This document shows, in pieces, positions 25,228-34,052 of a stretch of 64,000 bases of DNA. The stretch comes from an uncultured Paracoccaceae bacterium (GTDB taxonomy: Bacteria > Pseudomonadota > Alphaproteobacteria > Rhodobacterales > Rhodobacteraceae). The DNA is taken from NCBI GenBank assembly GCA_947494445.1, contig CANLVD010000006.1, positions 186,001 through 250,000 on the forward strand. Direction: 5' to 3'. Under the pieces are notes generated by a model. It was not told the origin of the DNA and did no database searches. It saw nothing but the letters and a program-made list of their open reading frames with translations. Each line of letters begins with the position of its first letter. Positions within the stretch are counted from its first letter, which is position 1. A program made the position numbers and the translations under genes.

Positions 25228-26649
25228 TCAACGGCGGGACTGGGTGAGGATGCTGGCCCCGAAGATCGAGACCAGACAGAAGACCGCAAAGGCAACCAAT
25301 GCGGTTACAAGTGTGCCCTCGACCGGTTTGGGGTAAGCCGCCTCGATCGGGCGGGAGGGCTTGGAGACCAGTGCCAGCACCCGCTCGGATGCCGCGATCT
25401 GCAACCGCAGTGCTTCAAGCGCCTTGACCTTGGTGTCCCAGTCCTGCCGGGCCTGTTCGATGTCGATGCGGGCATATTCGAACTGGGCAAGCTGGGTGTT
25501 CACGCCCCCATCCGCAGAAGTGCCAGTCGATACGAGCCGTGCTTTCTGGTCGGTGATGCTGTCGTCCAGCAAGCTCAACTGGGTCTGCTTGTGGGCAATC
25601 ACGGCGGAATTGTCGCCGGTGCGCGCCCTGAGCGTGTCGATCTCGCGTTTCAGGGCCGAGCGTTGCGCCTCAAGATCGGACATCAGGCGGTAGATGACGG
25701 CGGCTTGTGCTGCGGGGTCGAACTCTCCGGTGCTGATCTGAAGATCGACAAGCGTTTTGCGCGCATCTGTCAAGGCGCCCGCTGCGCGCACCACTTCGGC
25801 GGCGAGATCAGAGAGTTGCCGCCGGTGCTGGGCAGATGCGAGTGAATTGAGGTGGTCCTGCGCATAGCGCAGCATGACTTCGGCCATGGCCTCGGCCTCG
25901 GCCGGGGTGGTTCCCGAGACGGTCAGGTCGATCAGGTCTTCCTGAGTGTCCAGTCCAACCTGCACCAGCCGCTCATGGCGTTCCGAGAGGCTGAGCGGGG
26001 CACCGACCAGCGATTGCAGCCAGCCAAGGGGGCCGAACTGGGTCTCATTGAAGGCGGCGGAAAAGCCGTGATCGGCCTCAAGCCGGGAAATCAGGTCAGG
26101 AGAAGTGAGATAGGCGCGCACCACGAAACTGTCGGTGGAGCCGGCGCCCGACTGGAATGGCCCGCTGCTGGCGCGTGTATCGAGCGGCTGACCGCCCACC
26201 GTGCGCACAGCGAATATGCTGCGGGAAGCATAAAGCGGCTGGGCCACTTGCAGATAGAACCATGCGGCCGCGATGGCAGGCGCAACCACCATCAGGCAGA
26301 ACCGCAGTCCCAGACCAAGATTGGCGCGGCGACGCTGTCGGATCAGGCGGCGGCGGGCGGTTTCCAGATCCTCTAGCGAGGACAGCCTGCTTTGGGCCGC
26401 CTCGATCCGGGCCTGTTCGGCGCTGGCAAGGGCGCCTGCGCGTTTGCGCTCGGCGTCCTCGATGCGTTGGGCCTTGTCCTTCTCGAACTGCTCAAGCCTG
26501 CGCTTGCGATCCTCTTCGGCCAGTTTCAGGCGGGCCTCGCGCCCCTTGTCGGCAACCTGCTCGCGTTGCTCGCGCCATTCCTGAAGGCGGCGGTCATTGC
26601 CCTGTGCAAGGGTGAAATCGGGTTTTTGGGCCTCGTTCGAGGTGCTCAT
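25228..26649 (-). CDS. Capsule polysaccharide export inner-membrane protein (KpsE/CtrB-like)
   Basis: 473 residues. The ATG at 26649 is preceded by AGGAGAG and overlaps the ATPase stop. A long charged N-terminal coiled coil (to about residue 110, rich in E, R, K, Q) precedes the first membrane helix (FCLMVVAPAIAAAWFYLQVA), the periplasmic region with LYASRSIFAVRT and further coiled coils, and a second helix near the C-terminus (LVTALVAFAVFCLVSIFGA). This is the layout of the polysaccharide co-polymerase type 3 proteins that join the ABC exporter to the outer-membrane channel. The charged N-terminal extension is unusually long for KpsE. Confidence 0.87.
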   Translation of the reverse strand: MSTSNEAQKPDFTLAQGNDRRLQEWREQREQVADKGREARLKLAEEDRKRRLEQFEKDKAQRIEDAERKRAGALASAEQARIEAAQSRLSSLEDLETARRRLIRQRRRANLGLGLRFCLMVVAPAIAAAWFYLQVAQPLYASRSIFAVRTVGGQPLDTRASSGPFQSGAGSTDSFVVRAYLTSPDLISRLEADHGFSAAFNETQFGPLGWLQSLVGAPLSLSERHERLVQVGLDTQEDLIDLTVSGTTPAEAEAMAEVMLRYAQDHLNSLASAQHRRQLSDLAAEVVRAAGALTDARKTLVDLQISTGEFDPAAQAAVIYRLMSDLEAQRSALKREIDTLRARTGDNSAVIAHKQTQLSLLDDSITDQKARLVSTGTSADGGVNTQLAQFEYARIDIEQARQDWDTKVKALEALRLQIAASERVLALVSKPSRPIEAAYPKPVEGTLVTALVAFAVFCLVSIFGASILTQSRR

Positions 26650-27320
26650 GATGCTCTCCTGAGAGATCCGTTGAGGGCGTATTCGACAAGATCGGAAGCC
26701 TCCGAGGCACTTTCGCAAGCCATCAGCTGGCCTTCGACCAAGGCGTAGAAACGTGTGCAGAAGCGTTCCAGCGTACGGGTGTGTTTGGTGACCACGAACA
26801 AGCCCGCCTCGCGCAGACGCAACTGCAGGAGCGCCTCGCATTTGTCGCGGAAACGCTGATCGCCTGCGCTGACAATCTCGTCTGCCAGATACATGTCGGG
26901 GCGGCCAACCATGGAGAGCGCAAAGCAAAGCTGCGCACGCATACCCGGAGAATAGCGCTGCACGGCGCGGTGGTAGTAAGGGCCAAGTTCGGCAAAATGA
27001 TCGCAAAAGGCGACGGCTGTGTCCGGATCAAGACCGGCAATGCCCGACAGAAGACGCACGTTTTCCGCACCCGTCAGATGCGGATGCACACCAAGTGAGG
27101 TGCCAAGCGGCCATGAGAGGCGCGCGTTGCGTTCGATCATGCCCCGATCAGGCAATTCGATCCCGGCGAGCAGGCGGATCAGGGTGGATTTGCCGGTGTG
27201 GCCCGCGCCGATCACGCCGATGCGTTCACGCGCGGTGAACTCAAGCGTGACGCCGTTGAGCACAGGCACCCGGCCCGTGGCTCCGCTGTGGGCGCGGTGG
27301 ATGTCGATCATGCGGATCAT
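26646..27320 (-). CDS. Polysaccharide ABC exporter ATPase (KpsT-like)
   Basis: 224 residues from the ATG at 27320, the usual KpsT length; the longer upstream frame lies inside the permease gene. Signature YSPGMRAQLCFALSM and Walker B MYLADEIVSAGD are typical. Walker A reads GAGHTGKST, where KpsT proteins usually have GRNGAGKST; the lysine and following S/T remain, so ATP binding should persist. It powers export of capsule or similar glycan. Four-base overlaps link it to the permease before and the KpsE-like gene after it. Confidence 0.9.
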   Translation of the reverse strand: MIRMIDIHRAHSGATGRVPVLNGVTLEFTARERIGVIGAGHTGKSTLIRLLAGIELPDRGMIERNARLSWPLGTSLGVHPHLTGAENVRLLSGIAGLDPDTAVAFCDHFAELGPYYHRAVQRYSPGMRAQLCFALSMVGRPDMYLADEIVSAGDQRFRDKCEALLQLRLREAGLFVVTKHTRTLERFCTRFYALVEGQLMACESASEASDLVEYALNGSLRRAS

Positions 27321-28093
27321 ATCAGTGACTGCCCGGCGGCGTTCTGGCGGGCCGCGCGTTGCAGGGTAAGCGACAGGATGTAGAAGCCGGTGGCGCAGGC
27401 GAGCACGAAGGCAGGGTCCGCCATGCGGCTCTGGTAGCCTGTGAAAACGGCGCTGCGCAAAAGCTCGGTCACATGCAGAAGCGGGTTCCACCACAGGACA
27501 TTCAAAACCGGGCTGGCAAGCTCAGATGCCACAAAGAAGATGCCCGAGATCCAGAACAACGGGCGCAGGGCAATCGGAATGATCCGGGCGGCAGCGTCCG
27601 AAAGTTGGATCAGCACGGCACAAAAGCGCCCGAAGCCAGCGGCAAGCAATCCACACAGCACGAGCGAGGTGATCAGGCCAAGAGGGTTCTGGATCAGCGG
27701 CAGGCCGAACCAGAGGCCGATGATGGTGAAGATGATGGCAAAAAGACCGATGGCGTTGAGCATTTCAAGCGCTGCACTGGCTGTAAGGATGTCTGAGGTG
27801 TTGACACTCAGGTGGCGCAGGCTGCGGGCGGTGGCCATGGCACGGCTCATCGCTGTGATGGTCTGACGAAAGATTACATATGGCAGCATGCCTGTGGCCA
27901 CGAAGCTGGCGACATCGGCGTGAATGCCGGGCTCGCGCCCAAGCAGGCGGAACGAGATCACAAGGGCGATGATCCAGAGAACCGGAGTGATGAACGTCCA
28001 CAGATAACTGAGCGCGCCGCCTGCGAACCGGCAATGCACCTCGCGGATCATCAACGCTTCGAGCTGGCGCAAGTATGGCAGCATGGCCCCCAT
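27317..28093 (-). CDS. Polysaccharide ABC exporter permease (KpsM-like)
   Basis: 258 residues from the ATG at 28093, five bases after the glycosyltransferase stop; 28084 is a possible alternative start. Six membrane helices, the N-terminal amphipathic stretch LRQLEALMIREVHCRF and the helix PVLWIIALVISFRLLGRE fit ABC-2 type capsule permeases, whose usual length is 258. It forms the channel of the exporter with the KpsT-like ATPase. The order glycosyltransferase-KpsM-KpsT-KpsE suggests one transcript. Confidence 0.9.
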   Translation of the reverse strand: MGAMLPYLRQLEALMIREVHCRFAGGALSYLWTFITPVLWIIALVISFRLLGREPGIHADVASFVATGMLPYVIFRQTITAMSRAMATARSLRHLSVNTSDILTASAALEMLNAIGLFAIIFTIIGLWFGLPLIQNPLGLITSLVLCGLLAAGFGRFCAVLIQLSDAAARIIPIALRPLFWISGIFFVASELASPVLNVLWWNPLLHVTELLRSAVFTGYQSRMADPAFVLACATGFYILSLTLQRAARQNAAGQSLI

Positions 28094-28098
28094 GACCG

Positions 28099-30132
28099 TC
28101 AGCCCGCACACGTTGTGAGCAGCATCGGCATCGGCGCGTCCACGTGGTGATCGCCATTCTGGTCCGAAAGCAGACTGACGGTCTGTTCCAGAACCCGGTC
28201 CAGCGCATAGCGCGGAGCAATGTCGGATTTGCAATAGGCCGACATGCGAGCGCGCAGATCGGGCTGGCGGGCGAGCAGAAGGAGTTTCTGGACGACCTCC
28301 GCACTCGCGGGGGCCTCGGCAGTGCTGAGTGTCAGGCCGGTGACGCAATCCTCAAAGGTTTCTGTCGCGCCGCCTGCAGGGGTGGAAATGACCGGGACGC
28401 CTGCGATCTGCGCCTCGATCAGGACATTGGGCAGTCCTTCGAATTCGGAAAGCAGCAGGAAGGCATCCATCTGGGCTAGCCAGAAGCCCACGTCATCCGA
28501 GGCCCCGGTGAACAGAATGCGGTCGGACAGTCCGGCGGCGCGGGCTTTGGCGCGGGCCTCTGTCACGCCTTGTCCGTCGCCGACCATGATGAAACGAGCG
28601 TCTGGCAGGGCGCGTGAAAGTTTGATCGCGGCCTCAACCCAGAGCCCCGGGCGTTTGTTGGGGGTAAAGCGCATGACCGTGCCAAGAGTGAAGCTTGACG
28701 GCCCGGTTGAGGCGGTGAAGTCGCGAAACAGGGCACGGCTTGCGGGTTTGCCGTCAGAGGGCAGGGGTTCGACCGCGTTGGGGATCACGTCGAACCGGTC
28801 CCGTGGCAGGGAAAGCCAATCGGCATAGGCGTCTGCTGCGATGCGCGAATTGGCCGAGAAGATGACGCCCGGCACGTCGGCCAGTGCGCGGTACATGTCT
28901 TCATATTCCTCGCGCATCATCTCGGGTCGCAAGTTGGGCGGCAGGCCGCGCAGCGACATCACAATGCGCGGGACGCCCGCAACAAGGGCTGCCAGTGCTG
29001 CCGTCACGCCCGAGCCATCCTGCCAGAGATAGGCAACCTCGGGGCGGGTTGCGCGGAAATGGCTGACCAAACGGGACAGGCCGTATTGGGTTTTCTGAGG
29101 CAAGACGGCTGCGATCTGTTCCAGTTCAGGATTGCCCAGACCGATGGACACGAGCGGCTCGGGTGTCATTTCGGCAAGAACCGACAAGCTGACTCCCGCC
29201 TCATCCAGCACGGGCTTGTAGAAATCCTTGCCGTTGGCAGGATCGATGCGGGTTACGATCACCTCGATCTCGCCGCCCAGCCGCAGGCCCGCGATGTCAC
29301 GCTCGCTCTGACGTGCCTTGTGCAGGGCGCTGGCGATGCGGGTCATCTGACGTTCCGCCCCGCCTGCACCAAGCGAGCCGGTGACAAAGGCGATGCCGCC
29401 CATGGCGGCGCCCAGACGGGTGGGCGTGCGGCGGCCGTGGAAGCTGCTGAGCGCCATGTAGAGCGCCGCCGATGGCACGGATGACGTGCGCACGGCGCGA
29501 TCGGGGATGGTCTTGGCGTTGCCCACTGCCGTGATGATGTCCTGACAAAGCTGTTCGGCGGCAGGGGACAGTTTGGCTTTCGGGTCGATCTGGGCCACGA
29601 TCTTTCCCGCCTCCCAATACTGACCGCGCAGATAAAGCCTTTTGGCGAATGCGGTCTTGGGCTGGGTCTGGTCGGGGTAGCGAGCGATCAGGGCGCGGTA
29701 GCGGGCATCTGATGCGTCATGATCCTTGATCTCGGCAAAGAGGTCGGCCTCAAGCAACTGATCGGTGAGGGTGATTCCAGGCTGGTCAAAAGCCGCGTTC
29801 AGAAGGGCTGTGCCGTCTTCGGAGCGCCCGGCCCGCGCGAGCCAGCGCAGGCTCATGCGCAGGGCAAGCTGGTTCTTGGGGAAACGTTTGTGCAGGCCTG
29901 CCCATGTGTCGAGCATGTGTTCGGCCTCGCGGGTCAGTTCCATAAGCTGCGCCGTGGCAACCTGCAGATCCTCGCGGTTTGGATGACGGCCCAGAAGGCG
30001 CTGGGCCAGATACAGCCGGGACTGGGCGGCTTCGGGCGTGGTGACGCCGTCGAGCAGGGATTTGATCTGGGTCTCGACCTCCTGGGTGACCGGTTGCGGC
30101 GCACCGCCTAGCAAGGGCAGCAGGCGGTCCAT
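28099..30132 (-). CDS. GT4-type glycosyltransferase with helical-repeat N-terminus
   Basis: 677 residues from the ATG at 30132, which shares one base with the preceding stop. Residues 1-230 are helical and TPR-like (ARYRALIARYPDQTQPK and similar). The C-terminal half is a two-Rossmann GT-B enzyme: GSLGAGGAERQMTRIA near residue 255 and the GT4 donor-site motif LLSEFEGLPNVLIEAQIAG near residue 590. It probably adds a sugar to the capsule or surface polysaccharide exported by the adjacent ABC system. Donor and acceptor are unknown. Confidence 0.85.
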   Translation of the reverse strand: MDRLLPLLGGAPQPVTQEVETQIKSLLDGVTTPEAAQSRLYLAQRLLGRHPNREDLQVATAQLMELTREAEHMLDTWAGLHKRFPKNQLALRMSLRWLARAGRSEDGTALLNAAFDQPGITLTDQLLEADLFAEIKDHDASDARYRALIARYPDQTQPKTAFAKRLYLRGQYWEAGKIVAQIDPKAKLSPAAEQLCQDIITAVGNAKTIPDRAVRTSSVPSAALYMALSSFHGRRTPTRLGAAMGGIAFVTGSLGAGGAERQMTRIASALHKARQSERDIAGLRLGGEIEVIVTRIDPANGKDFYKPVLDEAGVSLSVLAEMTPEPLVSIGLGNPELEQIAAVLPQKTQYGLSRLVSHFRATRPEVAYLWQDGSGVTAALAALVAGVPRIVMSLRGLPPNLRPEMMREEYEDMYRALADVPGVIFSANSRIAADAYADWLSLPRDRFDVIPNAVEPLPSDGKPASRALFRDFTASTGPSSFTLGTVMRFTPNKRPGLWVEAAIKLSRALPDARFIMVGDGQGVTEARAKARAAGLSDRILFTGASDDVGFWLAQMDAFLLLSEFEGLPNVLIEAQIAGVPVISTPAGGATETFEDCVTGLTLSTAEAPASAEVVQKLLLLARQPDLRARMSAYCKSDIAPRYALDRVLEQTVSLLSDQNGDHHVDAPMPMLLTTCAG

Positions 30133-30962
30133 CAGGCGATGGCCCGGGCAGGTGTCAGGGCAGGAGCGATCAGGTCGCGCCACCAGATGTCGAAAAGCAC
30201 CGCTTCAAAGTCCTCGGTGTAATGCGAAAGCGATCCGGACTGGTCCTTGAGCGCGTTCTCCTGACCGTAGAGCGCCATCGCCTGACTGGGGTCGCAATAG
30301 CGCGCGCTGGCGCGTTCCAGTTCGGCCACGACCATTTCGATATAGGCAGCCCGGCTTTGCAAAGGCTCGCCGCTGGCGGTCCGCGCGTTGCAATGGGTGA
30401 CAAAGGCGACATCGGGCAGATTGGCCTGAAGCCATGCGATGTCGCGGCCCACATCAGAGGTGCGGGCCGGGCGCATAGTCAGATTGTCGAGCCGTTCCTG
30501 ATCTTCGGGAGGCAGGTGCAGATAGGCCGGTTGGCCGAGCAGGAAGGCGCGCTTCTCATCCTCGCGGTCGCCCCGGGCCAGACGCCAGAAGGCCTGCGCG
30601 CGCGGCCGGTCCGACAGGAAATCGGCGAAATGACGACAGACGTAGTTCCACTGCACCAGTGTCTCGCCCAGACGCGCCTCCTTGGCGGATGCAAGTTCGA
30701 CCAGATAGACATCCGAGCGGATCACCGGTTGTAGATCGATTGCCTCCTGTGCATTGGGCATGACCAGCGGGCGGGCCAGTTCGGGAATGTCGAGATCGCC
30801 CAGCAGAAACCGGGCCTGCTGTACGGCCTCGGCGCTGGAATGGGTGTAGCCATAGACCCGCGAGGGGTTGAATTCGATCAGCCCCGCCTGATCGGCCTGC
30901 CGCAGGGGGTTGGTGATCCGGCAGGAGCCGATGGCGGTGATCACGGGTTTGGGCTGGGACAT
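30132..30962 (-). CDS. GSCR-motif protein associated with polysaccharide export genes
   Basis: 276 residues if started at the ATG at 30962 (AGGAG lies 12 bases upstream); an ATG at 30989 would add nine residues. The N-terminus reads VITAIGSCRITNPL, where G-S-C-R sits on a predicted strand-turn as in the GSCFA / WcbI-like group of SGNH-type enzymes linked to capsule synthesis. No complete catalytic triad is obvious to me, although SHYTEDFEAVLFD near the end contains the histidine and aspartate. It could be an acyl-transferase or hydrolase acting on the glycan. It is the first gene of the capsule row. Confidence 0.65.
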   Translation of the reverse strand: MSQPKPVITAIGSCRITNPLRQADQAGLIEFNPSRVYGYTHSSAEAVQQARFLLGDLDIPELARPLVMPNAQEAIDLQPVIRSDVYLVELASAKEARLGETLVQWNYVCRHFADFLSDRPRAQAFWRLARGDREDEKRAFLLGQPAYLHLPPEDQERLDNLTMRPARTSDVGRDIAWLQANLPDVAFVTHCNARTASGEPLQSRAAYIEMVVAELERASARYCDPSQAMALYGQENALKDQSGSLSHYTEDFEAVLFDIWWRDLIAPALTPARAIA

Positions 30963-31124
30963 GTGGGGCGCGCTCCTGACGTAAGACATGGTTAAGTGGT
31001 GTTAACCAAACCTTGCGGCAGAAAGACTTAATGACAGGTAAATGCGCGGCTTTGCGCAACATCCGGGTGGCAGGTGTCGGCTATTGCATGGGATGCGTGC
31101 TGCACCCAACAAGGAGCAGACCCG

Positions 31125-31583
31125 ATGTCTTTTCAGATCCACGCCATGTCTCAGGATGCAGTTTCACATGCCCAATCGGTCAGGTCCGGTGATCCGGCAC
31201 CGATGGAGATCACGGTTGATGCGTCACCGGGCTATCCCTGTCGGGTCAGTCTGGAAGATGCGCAGATTGGCGAGCGTGTGACGCTGTTTCATCACTGCCA
31301 CCTGCCGGCAAACTCGCCCTTTCGCGCAAGTCATGCGATCTATGTCCGGCACGGGGCAGAAGAGGCGAAGCTTGCCCCCGGAGAGGTGCCCGACATGCTG
31401 CGGTCACGCATGATATCGCTGCGCGCTTTTGACGAGGCCTCAATGATGCGCGATGCAACGCTTGTTGAGGGCAAATCCTTGGAGACGGCTTTGACAGATG
31501 TCTTCACCGATCCTGAAATCGCTTTTGTCCATCTGCATTTTGCAGCGCCCGGCTGCTTTGCCGCCCATGTGAGCCGGGTCTGA
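31125..31583 (+). CDS. DUF1203 family protein
   Basis: 152 residues; the ATG at 31125 has AAGGAG at 31111-31116. The segments SPGYPCRVSLEDAQIGERVTLF and FRASHAIYVR match the DUF1203 family as I recall it, a small cytoplasmic domain with no assigned function. It lies alone between the capsule row and the MttB-like gene, which converges on it with a six-base gap. Nothing in its context indicates a role. Confidence 0.78.
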   Translation: MSFQIHAMSQDAVSHAQSVRSGDPAPMEITVDASPGYPCRVSLEDAQIGERVTLFHHCHLPANSPFRASHAIYVRHGAEEAKLAPGEVPDMLRSRMISLRAFDEASMMRDATLVEGKSLETALTDVFTDPEIAFVHLHFAAPGCFAAHVSRV

Positions 31584-31589
31584 GCGGTC

Positions 31590-33155
31590 TCAGGACGGTG
31601 TTGGCAGAAGGATCGGGAACTTGTCGCGGATGCGCTTGTCGGTTTCGGGATCAAGGCAGTTAACGCCCGTGCGCGACAGGATCTCTTCTTTGCGCGCAAT
31701 GGTCTGGGCGATCAGGTCAGGCTTGCCGCGCTCCTCCCATTCCTTGGGGCTGGTCCGGTCGCCAAGGGCCGGGTAGACATATTCGGTCTGCATCAGCGAG
31801 AGCGTCTGATCCTGCCCAAGATAATGCCCGACACCGCCAAGACAGACATTGCGCATGACCTCAAGCGACAGGCTGTCCTCGGTCACTTCGATGCCGCGCA
31901 CGCAGCGCATGGCCTGACCCAGCAGGTCATCGCCAAGGATCAGGCTTTCATGGCAGAAGCCCAGAAGGGAGGCGTGCATGCCAGCGGCCTCATACACCAT
32001 GTTGAGCCCGGCAAGCCCGGCCATGACGTTGGACATGGCCTGCTCCCACCCGGCCTGCATGTCGGGCAGTTTGGCGTCGGCAATTCCAGCCGCCGCCCCA
32101 CCGGGCAGGCCATAGAATTTGTGCATCTGGGCGCAGCCCGCGGTCAGCAATGCCTGCTCGCCCGATCCACCGGACATAGCCCCTGTGCGCAGGTCCGAGA
32201 CAAAAGGCCAGGTGCCGAAGACGGCTGTGTGCCCCGGTGAGATTGCATTGACATAGACAAGCCCTGCCAGACATTCCGCCACGGCCTGCACGATGGCACC
32301 TGCAATGGGCGCAGGTGCCGTGGCCCCGGCCTGTCCGGCTGACAGAAGCAGCACCGGCATGCCGGCACGCACGCAGGCCTCCATCACTTCGCAGCTTTCG
32401 GTGGCGAATTTCATCGGAGGGACGACGAAGCAGTTGGAGTTTGACACAAAAGGCCGCGCACGCCATGCGTCCTCTCCGCCCGCGATCTCGTGCAGAAGTT
32501 CCATCAGGCCGGGAACGAAGGAGGGTTCCGTGATCGAGGTGCCGATGTGTTTGCGCGTACCCGCACAGCAAGCATAGATGGTGTTCAGGTCCATCTGGAA
32601 ATTATCGGTGATGTCGCGCGCCACCATGGGCCGTTGCAGAAAGTGCAGATTGTCCAGCGTCTCGACAATACGGGCGGCATCGAAAAGGTCCTGCAAGGTG
32701 CTTTCGCGATAGGATCGATCCAGCACATCGACCATGTGCACGGCAGCACCCGCCGTGCCGTAATGGACCTTGTTGCCGGTCAGATGCAGGTCATGCTTGG
32801 GATCGCGGGCCTGAAGCGTGATCTCCTTGGCAGCAATGGCAAGCGTGTCCTCGACCAAAGCGGCGGGGAAGCGGATGCGGCCGTCATCGCCCAGTATGCA
32901 GCCCGCATCCGTCAGGATCTTCACGCCGCTTTCCGGTGCTTCGGAAAAGCCGATCTCGCTCAGCGCCCTTAGGGCCGCCTTGTGGATGTTCTCGCAATCG
33001 GTCTGAGTGAGGGGGTGATAGGTGCCCCCCGACATGCCGCCAAAGACCGGACGAACGGCAGCTTCAAGCGGGGCAGAACGCAAGGCATGGCGGGCCTGTC
33101 TTCCACCCGAGCGTCGTGCAGCCCGTGAAGGCGGGTTCGGTGCGGGGTCGGCCAT
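31590..33155 (-). CDS. MttB-superfamily (trimethylamine / betaine methyltransferase-like) protein
   Basis: 521 residues from the ATG at 33155 (GGAG nine bases upstream); a start at 33224 would add an unconserved leader. Members of the MttB superfamily transfer methyl groups from trimethylamine (pyrrolysine enzymes) or glycine betaine and other quaternary amines (non-pyrrolysine enzymes) to a corrinoid protein. The whole reading frame has no in-frame TAG, so this is the non-pyrrolysine type. The family stretch TYHPLTQTDCENIHKAALR starts the barrel. A corrinoid partner is not in the window. The two DMGDH-type genes upstream on the same strand suggest methylated-amine catabolism. Confidence 0.86.
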   Translation of the reverse strand: MADPAPNPPSRAARRSGGRQARHALRSAPLEAAVRPVFGGMSGGTYHPLTQTDCENIHKAALRALSEIGFSEAPESGVKILTDAGCILGDDGRIRFPAALVEDTLAIAAKEITLQARDPKHDLHLTGNKVHYGTAGAAVHMVDVLDRSYRESTLQDLFDAARIVETLDNLHFLQRPMVARDITDNFQMDLNTIYACCAGTRKHIGTSITEPSFVPGLMELLHEIAGGEDAWRARPFVSNSNCFVVPPMKFATESCEVMEACVRAGMPVLLLSAGQAGATAPAPIAGAIVQAVAECLAGLVYVNAISPGHTAVFGTWPFVSDLRTGAMSGGSGEQALLTAGCAQMHKFYGLPGGAAAGIADAKLPDMQAGWEQAMSNVMAGLAGLNMVYEAAGMHASLLGFCHESLILGDDLLGQAMRCVRGIEVTEDSLSLEVMRNVCLGGVGHYLGQDQTLSLMQTEYVYPALGDRTSPKEWEERGKPDLIAQTIARKEEILSRTGVNCLDPETDKRIRDKFPILLPTPS

Positions 33156-33239
33156 GGCGTTTTCTCCAATTGGGGTCGTTTCTTTTGTGAAGCGTGTTCC
33201 GAACCCGTAACAATCGGTGTTCATTTTGCGCCAGTTTTG

Positions 33240-33273
33240 GTCGTTTTCGGCAGAGTTCAGCCGAAAACCCGAC
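33240..33273. promoter_or_regulatory. Stem-loop in the divergent mttB-like / barrel-protein region
   Basis: TTTTCGGC (33244-33251) pairs with GCCGAAAA (33260-33267) across an eight-base loop, and GTCG/CGAC extend the arms with a small mismatch. It lies 85 bases upstream of the MttB-like start and 150 before the outer-membrane gene. It could be an operator or a transcript hairpin; I cannot choose. The rest of this 261-bp gap shows nothing else clear. Confidence 0.35.
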
Positions 33274-33416
33274 GCTCACAGCGACGTGACCGGGGGGCGG
33301 GGCGAAACCGCCTTGAAAGCTTCCTAGGTCTGGTCTGCGCGGCGCTTGTATCAAACAGGCAGCAAGCGGGCGTGTCGCGGATTTACGCGACCTCATCACA
33401 ACCAATGGAGTGAGAT

Positions 33417-34016
33417 ATGAAACAGGTAACATTTGCAGTTTTGTTGAGCGGTTTTGCAGTGCTGCCGGCGGTCGCGGGCAATGTTGTCTTCGAGGCACCG
33501 GCAGAGCCGGAACTGGCCACACCAGCGCCCATTCCGGCGCCTGTCAGCTATGGCACGGACTGGACCGGCAGCTATGCAGGTATCCAGCTGGGCTACGGGC
33601 AGGCCGATGTGGGTGGCACCGATGGCGACGGGATCATCGGCGGCATCCATGCGGGCTATAACTATGATTTCGGCTCGCTCGTGGCAGGGGCCGAACTGAA
33701 CTACGATCTGGCCGAGATTGATCTCGATGGCGGGGCGGGTTCGATCGACAATATCGGTCGGCTGAAGCTGCGGCTGGGCTATGATCTGGGCTCGGCGCTG
33801 GTCTATGCGACCGCGGGTATGGCATCGGCTGATGCCAATGTCGGCGGTGATCTGAGCGATACTGGCCTGCTTTATGGCATCGGCTTTGACTACCTGGTCG
33901 CCAACAACTGGACGGCAGGTGCCGAACTTCTGCGCCACGAGTTCGATGATTTCGACGGCTCGGGTTCGGATGTCGAGGTCGATACGCTGCAGGCGCGCCT
34001 GTCCTACAAGTTCTGA
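33417..34016 (+). CDS. Outer-membrane beta-barrel protein (porin / Omp25-like family)
   Basis: 199 residues with a signal peptide ending at LPAVAG (about residue 21), a proline/alanine linker, and an eight-strand barrel of the OmpA/Omp25 type: alternating strands such as WTGSYAGIQLGYGQADVG and LGYDLGSALVYATAGMA. It ends in a C-terminal phenylalanine (LSYKF), the usual BamA signal. It should lie in the outer membrane; any role beyond structure or weak permeability is unknown. It is divergent from the MttB-like gene and converges on the PEP-mutase-like gene. Confidence 0.88.
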   Translation: MKQVTFAVLLSGFAVLPAVAGNVVFEAPAEPELATPAPIPAPVSYGTDWTGSYAGIQLGYGQADVGGTDGDGIIGGIHAGYNYDFGSLVAGAELNYDLAEIDLDGGAGSIDNIGRLKLRLGYDLGSALVYATAGMASADANVGGDLSDTGLLYGIGFDYLVANNWTAGAELLRHEFDDFDGSGSDVEVDTLQARLSYKF

Positions 34017-34022
34017 TACCGT

Positions 34023-34052
34023 GCGGGGTCCGGGCTCAGGTCCGGGCCCCCG
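34023..34052 (+). terminator. G+C-rich hairpin after the barrel-protein gene
   Basis: GCGGGG (34023-34028) pairs with CCCCGC (34047-34052), with further imperfect pairing inside. It begins six bases after the stop of the plus-strand gene and extends into the last codons of the convergent one. There is no T run. Confidence 0.35.

Noticed and set aside
31590-33155. Pyrrolysine-type MttB
   Set aside because: There is no in-frame amber codon in the gene, so it belongs to the non-pyrrolysine branch.
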